NCBI GenBank assembly: GCA_905331475.1
Contig: CAJNYU010003046.1
Location: 1-64,000 of the forward strand
DNA length: 64,000 nucleotides
Reading direction: 5' to 3'
Origin: Rotaria socialis
Taxonomy: Eukaryota; Rotifera; Eurotatoria; Philodinida; Philodinidae
Part shown: positions 26,025 to 38,422 of the stretch, piece after piece
How positions within the stretch are numbered: the first letter of the stretch is position 1
Layout: each line of letters opens with the position of its first letter
The notes under the pieces: model-generated
What the model was told of the DNA's origin: nothing
What the model saw: the letters and a program-made list of their open reading frames with translations, nothing else
The model's database searches: none
Made by a program: the position numbers and the translations under genes

Positions 26025-28975
26025 ATGGTTGATGTATCAATGGTAGATACAGAAGCTGGCAGCGGATTTAATTATGCAGCGCAATACGGTGTACGACGTG
26101 GATCAGAGCGAACTGATGTTTATCGAACACAATTTGGATCGTTAAGCGCTGATGAATATCTTACGCCAATGATACAAACGAACCAACGAACTGATGGTAA
26201 TGTTGCTCGACGCCTATCAAGAAATTCATTTCTTATTCCACGACAAAATTTAGTACGTCGACATACTGATGGTATGTTGTTTTTCTTTTTGTTTTTATAT
26301 TGAACGTTTAATCGAAGAAGGTTTCTTAATGAATTTTGTTTTATCAAAGAAAATAGAAAAAAGGGTGATAATTTGTTGATAGTTTACGTAAAAGTTAACG
26401 ATGTGATGCAATTAATCTTCTTTTGATAACATATAAACATTCTCTCAACATGTATATATATATATATAAATTGATATTGATGATTTCCGATCATGTTTAT
26501 TATGTACGAATGGTTTAAGCAATTTCATGCGCTACTGCATGTGTCATAATAGCAAAGTAATAATAGATCTTAGATAAAAAGAGAGAGAGAAAGAAAGAAA
26601 GAAAGAAAGAAAGAAAAAAACATCAGGAGTTATCATTTATATAAAATAATTTTTGCTTCTAGCTCTTTCTATCATGTTTGCTGATAGCTTCGTCTTTACC
26701 TTAATTACCACATGATAAAGAAGAAACAATCTAATAATTAGGACACGCTAGTAAAAGCTATATCCATTTGAGAGTGACATTTGCTGAAACGATGCCTGGC
26801 GAACTTTCTTTCTCTCTCTCTCTCTCTACGTATATGTAGATATTTATGTAGTTGAGCACGCTAAGCAGGATCTATAGATGGAAAAAGAGTGTATTGTATA
26901 TCTGCTTGTCTGTCCCATTCCCTGAGAGAGAAAATGTGCACGTTTCGCCAATTATAGTAGAAAATCATTAGCATCGTAAGAGCGTGTATACGACATTTTT
27001 CGCTTATTTTTGATGTCGAACGAAGAACAAATGGATCAATAAGAAAGTCAAAGAGAGAAGAAGAAAAAGAAGAAGAAGAAGAAGAACAAGAACAAGAAGA
27101 ACAAGAAATAAAACCTATTCATCATAATCATGAGCCATCGTAACGAAGAACGTGATGATTATCGTAATTCATCACGTCATAATCGACAAGATATTCAATC
27201 TAAAACAACTCAACGAACACAACCTTTACCGTCATCGATATCAAATATGGATCGACATTTTTCAGCAGGCGGTCATTCTCGTTCAGACGGATATGGTAAT
27301 TTTTTGTTCTTGAAATACCTTTTTATGAATTTATTCATTGAATTGTATATAAAAAGTCTATATCATATATAGATGTAGATATAAGTTAATAATAAATCGA
27401 TCGTTGCTCATTTTCTGCTTGAATTAGTTTTTATTAGCTTAAATGGAAAATAAATTATACATAGTTGATATATCTATTATAAATAAGAGAGAAACTGATA
27501 GAGCAGAAATTTATGTTGATGAGTAATACACGACATATAAAATATATATTTTATTTATGTTTAGATCTCAAAGATAGTCGTGAAGAATCAGGCTATATTT
27601 TTTGTTTTCTTATCATATTGAGTTATATACTTGTCGTCATTACATTTCCATTGTCATTGTGTTTTTGTTTAAAAGTATGTATAGTTAATATTATTGATCA
27701 ATAACGACAGTACAAAATGATTTATACGTTTCTTCTATCTATCTATTCAAGGTTGTACAAGAATATGAACGAGCTGTTATTTTTCGGCTAGGTCGAATCT
27801 TAGCTAATGGAGCACGTGGTAAGTAACTTCTAAAAATAAATATATACGTACATATAAACTCGAAGATGATAATTAACAACAGAATGAAGTTGCCATTATA
27901 AAGATCCATAATCATAGGTCTCAATTGAGGTCTAAAACGACAATACAGATGGTTAAATATGTGATTTTTTTCGAAAATTCTAATGCTAATATTTTTGTTT
28001 TCTTGAAATGATCTTTCATAGAAATGTATGATCGTAACGGTGTATTTCTATAATCAGCGGTGTAGCAGAAAACAGATGGCCTCTTTAAATCGAGCTGACA
28101 ACATATATATCCATGTGATAACAAAGACCTAACCGCTTGAAACTAATATCAACAGAGATGATTGCAATATCGATTTAACACTTCTATTTTCATGAGCTTA
28201 AATATTTTTGTTTTTCTTCTGTTCAGGACCTGGCTTGTTTTTTATCTTGCCATGCATTGATACGTACAGCAAAGTTGACCTTCGAACAGTGACTTTTGAT
28301 GTTCCACCACAAGAAATTTTAACACGAGATAGCGTTACCGTTGCTGTTGATGCTGTTGTTTATTTTCGAATTTTTAATGCTGTTATTTCAATCACCAATG
28401 TTGAAGATGCAGCTAAATCAACAAAACTTCTGGCAGCAACAACCCTCCGAAATGTAATAAAATCGATTTAATTCTTTGATGTGTGTGTATGATCAGAAGG
28501 GTTTTTTTACACTAGGTTTTGGGTACTAAAACGCTTCACGAAATTCTTGCTGAACGTGATAAAATCGATACACTCATTCAGGTTGACAATCATTTTTATA
28601 CGCATAATTATTATTATTATTTGAAGGAAAATATATTTTTTTCTAATGTAGACTAGTCTTGACGAAGCTACTGATCCATGGGGTGTTAAAGTTGAACGTG
28701 TCGAAGTAAAAGATGTACGTTTACCTGTCGCATTACAAAAAGCTATGGCAGCTGAAGCTGAAGCGTCACGAGATGCACGTGCAAAAATCATTGCGGCTGA
28801 AGGCGAAATGAAAGCAAGTCGAGGTTTAAAAGACGCTGCCGATATTCTCAACGAATCACCTATTGCTTTACAATTAAGACTTTTACAAACTTTAACACAG
28901 ATTGCTGCCGAACGTAATTCAACAATCGTCTTTCCTATTCCTGTCGAAATTTTACAGGCTCTATCACGAAAGTAA
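26025..28975 (+). CDS. STOM: Stomatin/MEC-2-like membrane protein with two alternative first exons
   Basis: The common exons (27565-27674, 27752-27818, 28227-28453, 28516-28581, 28652-28975) encode a hydrophobic hairpin (CFLIILSYILVVITFPLSLC) followed by a full SPFH/Band-7 domain. Diagnostic stretches are VQEYERAVIFRLGRI, RGPGLFFILPCIDTY, VDLRTVTFDVPPQEILTRDS, DPWGVKVERVEVKDV, AEAEASRDARAKIIAAEGE and the tail FPIPVEIL. Stomatins are cholesterol-binding, oligomeric inner-leaflet proteins that regulate channels. Two ATG exons, 26025-26271 and 27130-27295, both end in phase 1 before GT and both join in frame to 27565, giving 346- or 319-residue forms with unrelated, polar N-terminal tails. Which is used cannot be told from DNA. 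Confidence 0.95.
26579..26620. repeat. (GA)n/(GAAA)n simple repeat
   Basis: Purine-only tract, GAGAGA followed by about seven GAAA units, inside the long intron after the distal stomatin exon. A (TC)n tract lies nearby at about 26808-26826. Confidence 0.85.
27057..27109. repeat. (GAA)n purine tract before proximal stomatin exon
   Basis: Roughly 50 bases of GAA/GAAC units ending about 20 bp before ATG 27130, so in the 5' UTR of the shorter stomatin transcript. Confidence 0.85.
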
Positions 28976-30262
28976 ACAATTAGTTTGCTTTATTCAATAA
29001 ATGACCCGTTTTGTCTTAATAAATATATTTCCTACCTCTTTGTAAACAATTTCTTTACTGTGTGATGAAATAATTTCAAGAAAATCTTGTGTTTTCTTTT
29101 GCCGATATGTATGAATAAAAAAAACGAAAGTATCAAGCACTACTTCTTAACTTCGGTTTTTTTTGTGATAAAATTTTGAGCATTAGTAAAACATATAGCT
29201 ACATGTCGTGTGCTTTAGAATCTCGTTTAATAACGGTCGATGCTTTTTCTTTCGAGCATAGTATTATCTACGTATATGTCGGATTATGTGAAGGCCTCAA
29301 GGATTGTATTAAATATCTTAATGACAGTGATTAAACTTAATCAACCGATATCAAGTATATTTCCATCGGCATTTATATGTAAATGATAGAAACGTGCATG
29401 AAAAAGAACAACAGAGAGTATATTTGGATAATTAACAGAAAATATTATGCAGATGAATGAATGACCTTTTCTAGAGAAGGAATTCGTGCATCATACAAGG
29501 ATAAACATTTTTTCTGATAAACCGATATGGTACTATCAGATATTTTTTATTTTCTCTTGTAGCATGCCCAATTGATATGAAACCGTATCTGATTTAAATA
29601 GCTTTGATTGATAACAATAACTCCATAACAAGGGAATATCATTTGAAATTAAAAAGAAAAGTTTGACTCGATTTCTTAGAACGTTGTTTTTTTTAGCTAA
29701 TAACTATTTCGTTCGTCTCATAAGACTAATTTTCGGGTATTATTAGTGATTATATCACGATTCGTTATACTGTTGGTAATGTAAATAATCATTTTATTAC
29801 AATTAAAAGTAGCTACATGTTTAGATTTATTTGATCTAAGGCAATATTGGTTACATCACACAGTTTTGTTTTGTTTATAATCAACCTTATGTTGATAGCT
29901 TTCTTTTGTAATTTCATATTGATTTACGTCAACCATGAGTAAACAACGATTTATTTATAAATTCACTAAGTATAAAAGTCTTTACTATCATGTGTGAAAC
30001 AAAAAATAATAGATAGGCTGTGTCTTTCTTAGTCAAACAGAACAATTATTGCTAATAACAATCTAATGACTCGTGAAACACTGCAAAGTGGTGAATATAA
30101 AGCAAGATTAATCAACGTCTGACATCTGTGTTATTTCCAACAATCAACATTGCGTTTCTCCTCCTGGTTGCTGGCAAAAACAACACACCATCCAAAATGA
30201 AGAATTACAAATTCTTGCGGTTGACGTATTGAATCTATTTCGATTACTACTGAGAACAGAAC
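28976..30262. other. Intergenic region
   Basis: About 1.3 kb of AT-rich sequence, apart from the stomatin poly(A) site. No open frame or RNA gene is supported. Confidence 0.5.
28996..29001 (+). terminator. Stomatin poly(A) signal
   Basis: AATAAA begins 21 bases after the stomatin stop codon; a second AATAAA follows near 29016. This implies a very short 3' UTR. Confidence 0.6.
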
Positions 30263-31029
30263 ATGGCACATGTATCATCGTCACATACGCATTACTCAGG
30301 AAACAGACCGCGTGTAAGATGTTCACATTCTTCGCCGAAACCTATTTATGATGAACCATTCGTATTTTGTGTTCGAAGCGACCGCTCGCTATCGTATTCA
30401 TTTCCGTGCCGTGCTTGTTTAAGAGAAGCGAAACTAAAACAACGAGAATCTTCTACGAATGTTCGATATCAACAGCGATGCTCTCGTTCACCATTAAGAC
30501 CTGTTCGTATCGAACATTTAAATCGACCGAAAACTGTTTCATCGATACGAACATCAAATAATTGTAATTGGGATAATTTTATGAGGAAAAAAAGTAAACA
30601 CGGTAAGTAACGATGAAATAAAATTCTATTCAAATCTAAACTATTTATTTAAATATTATTAGCTGTTAGAACACCCTATGCTCTATGTAATTTAACAAAA
30701 ATTCAGCAAGAATCAGAAAGTCGTCCACCCTTTGTTAATTATGGTGGACGTTATAATGATAAACAATCTGGGCAAAAACGAACGTACAATTCATTCGTTG
30801 TCCATGTATGTTTTCGTCGATTGTATTTATAATTAAATAAAAATTTGGTTTATTCTTCTAGCAAATGAAACATGATGAAATCGACGACGAACGCGTACGA
30901 AGTGCAATTCGAGAACGACGTCTTCGTCGTGAAGCTGAGATGTTCTTTCGCGCACAACCATTCTATGATCAATATACACAGTCTGCAGATGAATATCGAA
31001 ATAGAGGTTCTCGTTCGTCACAAAGTTAA
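30263..31029 (+). CDS. Arg/Ser/His-rich orphan protein
   Basis: Three exons (30263-30602, 30663-30805, 30862-31029) join in phase to 216 residues. No signal peptide or membrane segment is present. The N-terminal half is basic with scattered Cys (RVRCSHSSP, FPCRACLREAK). The second exon ends in an aromatic/Gly motif (RPPFVNYGGRYNDKQSGQ). The third holds a charged helix (DDERVRSAIRERRLRREAEM) and FYDQYTQSADEYRNRGSR. Consistent intron sizes (60 and 56 bp), correct phases and an ATG in moderate context support a real gene. I recognise no family; predicted to be largely disordered. It converges on WDR34 with 152 bp between stops, so their 3' UTRs probably overlap. Confidence 0.7.
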
Positions 31030-31181
31030 AACAATTCAGAAGCAGTTTTGTTTCAAAATTGAATTTTCAATTCTATTTTTTTTAAATTTTATTAATTTCC
31101 CTTTTTTTTTTACAGAAATACACATACACGGATTGGCCGTGATGATACAAGAATAAAAATAAAACAAAAACGGAACCAACT

Positions 31182-33280
31182 TTAACTATCACCAAAACTT
31201 TTAGCTAATATCTGTAAATTTTCTATTTCGTCATTTTGCGCTGTTGTAAATCGTTCAGCCAGTTTCCAAATCATCACTGCACCTGCACTATCACCACATG
31301 CTAATATATTAGGACTAGAAAGAATAAATTACGAAACATACCGAGAGAAATTATAATTTTTAAAACATTTTTTCTTACGTTTTATGATTGAATTCCAAAG
31401 CATTTATTGATGATCGTTTATCGGATGATGGTAATTCTTGAACAGGTATTGAGAGTAGAAGACTATCTGGCGTGCCTTCGTGTGGTTCAAGGTCATAGAT
31501 CAATGTACCTCCATGTTCACTCCCTGCTGCTAAAACAAGAGGACGCGATGGTGACCAACGACAAGTAAAAATGGCGCCTTGTGCTGGTGCAAAACAACGT
31601 CCGAAATTAGCCTAAATAAATAATTCAATGAAATTCTTTTTCTTTCTGTGAAATTTCTCTTACAAAAAGTTGAGAATAGAGTCGAAGTTGTCCGTCATGT
31701 GCACTCGTTAGAAATAGATGTCGATTAAAAGGTGAAAAACTAACAGCATAAATTGGACTATCATGTGATTGATATGCCATTGTAACTGGATTTTTCGGTT
31801 GAATAGACATTTCAGCCAGACCTTCTTCGCCTATCATATAAAATTTATAGTTCAAGAGAATAGTTCAATGACAATCGATGAACTTACGTGATTGAACAGA
31901 TGATACAGAATTAAGTGAACCTTTGTATAAAAATCCGGAATCACAACCAAAAATAAATGTTTCTGAATCTTCATTATTAAACGTTACACTTGTAACTAAT
32001 TCAAAAATAATTAATCAATAAAAAATGATCATTAAAATAAATTTTCTCTACCTCCCATTGGTTTTCCTACTGATCTACTATTGCCGCCTTTGATTGCAAC
32101 AAAATAAGCATCCGTCAATTTTAAATTATTTTTACTAGGTAATGGATTCCAGAGAAGAATTTTTCCGTCTTGACTTGTTGATACAAGCTATTCAATTAAT
32201 TTTCAAAAAAAAACATCCAACAGCAAAAAATAAAAACTTACAATAAACTTTTTCTTTGATAATTTCGGTTCACGAATCCATTGTAACGATGTTACCGAAT
32301 CTCGATGTAAATCTTGTCTTTCCAAAACACGAGCTATCAATGAATCTTGTTCACGAAAATCCCAAACAAGTATTTCACCTGAAATCAATCCATAGATATT
32401 TGAAAAAGAAACAGAAATCCCGATGGACATACCATTATAAAGACCAGCTGCTACAATGCCTGGCCTTTCTGGATGGCAAGCAAGTGTGGTAACACATGTA
32501 CTTGTTTCAATAGTTATATCGGGCTTATTTGGATTGATTTTATATCGTTCAATATTCCATGAACATACAGCACCTTTATGCATACATAAACCTTCATGTG
32601 ACGTACTTCCGTAGCCCACAACGATTGATGAACCATTCGCTGACCATGATAAACTTGTAACTTGAATTTCTTTATCAATTAAAATATCTGGATAACTTAA
32701 TGTAAACAATTCTTGTGCTGTCTCGTCGCCAGTATATCTCATTTTAATATGTCCTATAGTAAATAAATTTAAGAATGATATAGGCGTTTTGAGAAAACAA
32801 GCTAATTTTACATACGCAGAACATTAGGACGCTCTAAATTATCATCGAGATAATATGAAACGATGGGTTCGACACGTCCAAGAAATTTATTAAAACGACT
32901 CATATCAATTTCCACATGATCGTCAGCAGGTTTTTCTCCAACATCTGTTTGAACCTAATCGACATAGAAGGATTTATTGTATCAAAGAATAATGCAATAA
33001 ATCTTACTTCACATTCTTTATGTTTTATACTTTGACAAGTAGCATCAGCAAGTTGTACTTCAAATTTAGTTTGTACACTTGCATTGACTGAATGGCTGCA
33101 ATGAAATAAAATACATAATGATTTTCATACAAAAAAAAAACAAATAAATGTTGAATATACAAACACAGGATCTTTTTCAACGATTTCTTTACAAGAAATA
33201 ACAGGTAATGTTTCATCAGTAAATGTAACGGGTTTTCGATTCAGTTCAGAATCTATTTCATCTCGATTTGATTTACTCAT
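31182..33280 (-). CDS. DYNC2I2: Dynein-2 intermediate chain 2 (WDR34), WD40 protein
   Basis: Multi-exon, from ATG 33280 (MSKSNRDEID) to TAA 31182-31184. A short N-terminal region has VQTKFEVQL and ECEVQTD, resembling the NVDAQVQTE region of human WDR34. A C-terminal WD40 propeller follows: VTSLSWSANGSSIVVGYGS, ACHPERPGIVAAGLYNGEIL, VWDFREQDSL, STSQDGKILLWNPL, PIYAVSFSPFNRHLFLTSAH, FTCRWSPSRPLVLAAGSEHG, ILACGDSAGAVMIWKL. Each blade aligns with human WDR34, as does the tail (ENLQILAKSF against EDLDQLAAEV). The protein is one of two intermediate chains of cytoplasmic dynein-2, the retrograde motor of intraflagellar transport in cilia. An upstream coding exon beyond 33280 cannot be excluded. Confidence 0.95.
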
Positions 33281-34104
33281 GCTTTTTTTAGCAGAAGAAT
33301 ATGAGAGGAATGAACACAAATAAAATTTCACTTACTACCATGATTGGCGTTGTTACTTTGACAACGTATGGCATATGATTAGTGACATCTACTCTCGTTC
33401 GACATGCTAGATATGTTGCTCCATATTTCAAAAGCGTCGTGTCTTTATAATATTCAATATCACATTTATCAGTTCGTTTAGTGAAAAAAGTAAATGATAA
33501 ATTACTACAGTGTTAAACAAATTCGACACAAATCTTCTTCTTCGATGAAGTAAAAACGCTTCTCTCGTAAAATTATACGTTTCACAATTTGTCACATATA
33601 ATAAAATGAATGAAGCGACATGAACAGAAGACTGCTTTCGTTCTGACGAAATACTTTCCGTAAGCTCGATTGTCGGATCTAAAAACCAGCGGAAAACATT
33701 GTTTTTCTCTATTTATTTGACTGATCAATGAAAATTAATTGGACCCCTATACGGTAGTGTATTGTATTATTTAAAATTACTGTCATCTGTTGGTTATCTT
33801 TTTTCCGATTCATCTTTGTCCTCCGTATTGTTGACTTCATCTATATTCAAAGATATAGTTATGAGTCAAAACAAAAAAGAACACGATGTGATACCCATCT
33901 TTAAAGAATTCGTTTTATTACGTTATAAAAAAAACTGTCGGGTTAGTAAATAATTTGCTTTCAATTTTCTACATTTAATATATTATCTTTCATTGATAAT
34001 GAAGTTGAGCGATTGAGTTTCAATATTTTTTTAGTTTTGGTTGAAACAAATCTATTTACATGCATATGATGAGAACAAACAGCTTGCCGTTTATCTTCTA
34101 GGGT
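33281..34104. other. Intergenic, WDR34 5' flank and Hog gene 3' flank
   Basis: About 820 bp. It presumably contains the WDR34 promoter; a possible upstream 5' UTR exon with a GTAAGTG donor lies at about 33335-33400. A 63-codon plus-strand frame at 33762 has no supporting features. Confidence 0.4.
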
Positions 34105-35315
34105 TCAGATTTTGCCTGACGTCGATGTAAATAGACCAGGAAAAGGAACAAACGTATGAACAAGATTGTTTAAAGCTTTTGGATACCAATGAATTCCATT
34201 TTCATTCGCTTCGCTTGTATTAATTAAACCAAATATTTGTTTAGCTTGGTGAGCCCAACGTAAAGGTGCCATGGCCAGATGTCCTATAGAATGATGATAA
34301 ATAGATGCATAGCATGATGAACTAACGTTATTGACAAGTAATGTGCCATGTTGAGTAATGGGTGTTGCATAGCCATGTTTTATTTGTACATCGATCGATA
34401 GAATACGAGACGATGTTAATTGACCATTTTTTCCAGCAATAAATAGTTGATGTTCATTAGAATCAATATGACGAGCTTGAATATATTTCTGATTACCAAT
34501 GTAAACAAGATGTTCGGGTGTTAGAGAAAGTTGATGTCCTGAGTCAGTTGTGAAGGTATAAAAAAGGGCTAGAAGAAAAATTTTATTAACCAGAGAAACT
34601 TTTTGAAATCTTCATTAGATCTACCTGGTAAATTCTTTTCATAATGTAAAATAGCAACGACTTCTGTTGATATAATTTGATCATTATGATCAATAGCCAA
34701 TACTTTTTCACCAATTTTAAGATTTTCAATAGATATTTCATCTCCATTTGATTTCTTTGCCGTATCATTTAAAGAAAAGCATTGAGGTCTTGCTGAAAAA
34801 GAGAATTCTAGTTTTTTTGTTAATCAATCAGAAGAAAATGAGAACTTACAAAAAAATGGACATTCTTCACTCATCTTTTCATCTTTATTGACACAGCATT
34901 TTTGTGATAATTCAATTAGTTCTGAAAGAGATCCCCGCACGAACTAATGATGAAGAATATTATCTTGTAACTGAAGTGCGCAGAAGACCTTTTTTGTTCT
35001 CTTGCTTACCTCTTCACCAACACAGCCGCGTGTTTTTGTTTTAACACATTCCATAAAGCGTTCAGCCATTGTACAAAATACTCTAATGTTACCTTTCGTT
35101 GCTTGAACTAAACCAACAGCATCAATAGCAACACAACTGAGAATAGTTGCTGGATCAGCTGAAAAAATCGAATAAATCTTAGGATTGTTTCTTTTCTAAT
35201 GCAAAAAAAAAGTTCTTCTACCTTCAACAGGACAATTAGCAGTCGATGATTTTATTAAATCGAAACGTGACAAGAAGAACAAAGTTAAATAAAGAACACG
35301 ACGACTGCTCATCAT
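34105..35315 (-). CDS. Hog-domain (Hedgehog-type Hint) autoprocessing protein without a Hedgehog signal domain
   Basis: Five exons (35315-35222, 35158-35010, 34943-34850, 34792-34625, 34568-34105) sum exactly to 322 codons plus stop. Residues 1-26 are a signal peptide. Residues 27-116 form an extracellular domain with eight Cys (28, 40, 60, 69, 77, 97, 98, 109) and no similarity to Hedge. The Hint domain starts at Cys117 (QCF, against GCF in Hedgehog). It keeps IGEKVLAID, the TPEH block (Thr185, His188), GTLLVNNVSSSCYASIYHHS (Cys254) and the C-terminal HLAMAPLRWAH...HWYPKALNNL of Hedgehog C-termini. Alignment to Sonic hedgehog is gapless from Cys1 to FY56. Position 46, Asp in Hedgehog and needed to activate cholesterol, is His162 here. 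The architecture recalls Lophohog and nematode hog proteins. Probably secreted and self-cleaving. Confidence 0.95.
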
Positions 35316-35696
35316 TGTAGTTTGTAGAATAAAACGAAGATGAATGATTGAATAAATTGTTCTTCTTCGTTCCTTTTATAGTTGATGATATGAATCATAA
35401 AAAATTCAAATCCGTGTTGATCCAACTATTGTTCTATTTTATTTATGTCTTAACACATAAGATTCAATTGACTATCTTCAAAAAATACCTCGCCCACTCT
35501 TTTGTGTCTCGTCGAAGCTTTATCTTTACGTATTCGATGATTATGATCATTATAACGATTCACATAATCAAGTTGGCTCCTTTCTACACGTTCGATTACG
35601 AATGCGTAGATTAATTCACATGTATAATCTTATCTGTTTACATAATCGTCTTTATTTTTTGTTGAAGATTTATTCTTTTGTATTGTCGAACAAATA
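35316..35696. promoter_or_regulatory. 381-bp divergent promoter, Hog protein and LMBRD1
   Basis: Compact head-to-head spacer between two ATG codons. An 88-codon plus-strand frame inside it (35348-35614) has no recognisable features and is probably chance. No TATA box is distinguishable from the AT-rich background. Confidence 0.45.
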
Positions 35697-38422
35697 ATGT
35701 TGGTATTAGCATCACTTGGCAGTTGGTTGCCATTTGCTATTGTTGGTTTCGTATGTATTATAAACATTGTCTTTTTGTCTACTTAATACTCGATCTTTTC
35801 TTGTTTTTATTCGGATTATTAGTTGATCATATTTTTTTCAATAACATTTACATTACGTTATCAACAGAAACGAAATCGAGATTATTTGGTTACAGTCGTT
35901 TGTTCGATTTCATTAATTACTGCTTTATTCACAGCATCGTTATTACCGACAGATGTAATTCTGGTGTCATTTATGAAAAATCCTAATGGAACATTTAAAG
36001 TAGGAAAAAAAGATTAGAAGTATTCGCCATTGATTTTTTTTCTCTCTCTAGGAATGGACTCAAAATCAAACATCTCGTGATGAAATTCAAAAATATGTCG
36101 AAATTGGATATTATAGTAAGTCGATATTATTAATTTTTAAAGGAATTCATCTAACCGGCAGATCAAGATAAGAGTTTACTACGATAGTCTCTAGTGCATT
36201 TTTTAGTCCAAGGAACGAGCAATGTATTTTTATTTTCTTTTAGCTTTATATGCTCTTGTTATTGCTATGGCTTTCTTGATCAATCCATTTCTTTTCTTCT
36301 ATTATGAAGAAAGAGAAGAACAAGGAGAAAAATTATCAAAAGTATGAAAAATTAAGTAATTTTTATTTTTAAATAATAAATTTTTGATTCTCTAGAGAAT
36401 TTGCTCAGCGCTGAAATGGACAGCAGGATTTTTAATTTTTCTTATTTTGCTAATTATACTTGGGTAAGTCTTTCGTCTTATTATTGCCGTTTCGTTAAAT
36501 AATTAGTTATCAATTATTAGAATATTTGTTCCACAATTGGCAACATTACCATCGGATAATTCAACAAGTGAATGGGATAATGTTAAATATTTAATTTATC
36601 ATTTTGATAGTTCAAGTAAATATATATATATATATACATATATTCTTTGAATTTAATTAAAAACAAACAAAGCATATTTTAGGAGTAGAAGATTCAATAT
36701 CTTTTTCAATATTTACATTAAGTATTATTGGTTTTTTGCTTTTAACAATTTATACGGTAAATAAATCTGATTGAAAATTAAATAGATACGAAATGTGTAT
36801 GTGTGATCTTGTTCAGGGCTATGGCTCCATTGCTTGTCCATTATCTATGATTCGTGGCAAACGAAGTGCACGATTACAACAACAAACAATTGAAGAACAA
36901 CGTGCAGATATTGAAGATCAAATAAAAACAATAAAGACTAACGTAATTCGTTTTTTTTTTCTTTGTATTTTTACTTAATAAAGAGCTTTTCATTGCTATT
37001 TTCTTAGTATCCGCGCTATGCAAAAATGCCACCACAGGAAAAACGTCGATTAGGTATGTAATCTTAAAACACGATTTATATGATTTGAATCATTTTCTTT
37101 TTCTAGAGAGTCTTGAACAAAAACAAGAAGCACTAAGTCGTAATGCACAATCGATTAAAGTTGTACGTCGCAGTTTATTTTTTAAATGTCGCTTCCTCTA
37201 TCGACCATTACAAATTGTTCTTGGCGTTTTGTTACTTTTATTTGCTTTACTTATATTTATATCGTTATTATTAAGTAATATTAATAAATGTATACATTTT
37301 ATAAACTTTAAACAAATATACGCACAAGGTAATAAAACATTACCGAATCCCATTGATATTATTATAACATGGACTGGAAAAGTAAGATGAATAATTTCAA
37401 TTAGAGAAATAAAAAAATGAATACTTTCATTTTTCTAGTTTTATCCAGTAAGTTATATTGTTCTATCATTATTATTGGCTTATATTATTGTCACATCACT
37501 TTATGGTTTGCAACAACTTGGCATTTGGTTTCTGTGGATTCGAGTAAATCGATGATGTTCATTTTTAGCATTTTGTTGATTTTATTCTATTTAAAGATGT
37601 ATCGATTTTCTCGTGGACGAACGAAACCACAAGCTATCCTAATGCTTTCGTCATTAATGATGTTTATTGTCGTAGCCATTAATGCTTTTGTCTATCTTCT
37701 TATACCTCAATATTCAATCTATGGTGATCAGTATTATTCTGCAGTAGTGAATGTATGTGACGACTTTGCTTTTCTTAAGAAATCATCTCTTTTGACTCGT
37801 GATACATTTTGCGATTGATAATTTTGTTACTAACTAAATCTTATTGGATGCAGAAAAATTTTGAAAAAGTTCGAGCTTATGCAATTTTTCTCTGTAGCTG
37901 TGACTATGCAGAGACCATCTTATAAGAGACACTAGTAACTCTGCCATTCTTATAAATGTTGATTTTAATTACGATATAAACTAAACCAGTCGTATTTTCG
38001 ACGGTTTGTTCTCTATTGAAATGCTTTTCATCTGTTTAGAACGGCACACAGACTGTTGAAATGTGTACACAATTCGTTTCGACAGGTATGACTTACATTG
38101 ACTCAAATTATAGGTTTAGTTGTTTTTTCTTATAATGTTGTAGATGACTGCCAAATGACAGTAATGGGTCGTATAATACTTCGATTTTTCTATAAAGTTT
38201 GGTTTTTTGGAGCTGCCTACTTTTTACTTAGTTGGTTATTTCTTATTGTACGTATATATTATTGAATGAAAACCACTCATTTTGCTGTTGGTTTTTTAGG
38301 TTTTTCTCATCAGTTGTATAGTGAAAATAGTTCGTGGTCGTGAATCGAATATTCAAGAATTTACGACTGACCGTTTGTTCGACGACGATGACGATGGTGA
38401 AGATAATCCATTGATTCAATAA
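35697..38422 (+). CDS. LMBRD1: LMBR1 domain-containing protein 1, lysosomal cobalamin transport escort
   Basis: About 14 exons, ~536 residues against 540 in human. Start is ATG 35697 (MLVLASLGSW); stop is TAA 38420-38422. Alignment to human LMBRD1 holds along the length: ITALFTASLLPTDVILVSFM with KNPNGTFK, YGSIACPLSMIRGKRSA, FRPLQIVLGVLLLLFALL-type helix, LQQLGIWFLWIRMYRFSRGR, YKVWFFGAAYFLLSWLFLI. Nine or so membrane helices are evident, with a coiled loop (EEQRADIEDQIKTIK) between helices. The human protein sits in lysosomal membranes with ABCD4 and is needed for vitamin B12 export. The C-terminal tail is acidic (DDDDDGEDNPLIQ). The intron around 37753-38039 is long (~290 bp) for this locus. 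Confidence 0.96.

Noticed and set aside
35348..35614. 88-codon plus-strand frame upstream of LMBRD1
   Set aside because: Hydrophobic T-rich chance frame in a 381-bp divergent promoter; not in phase with LMBRD1 exons.
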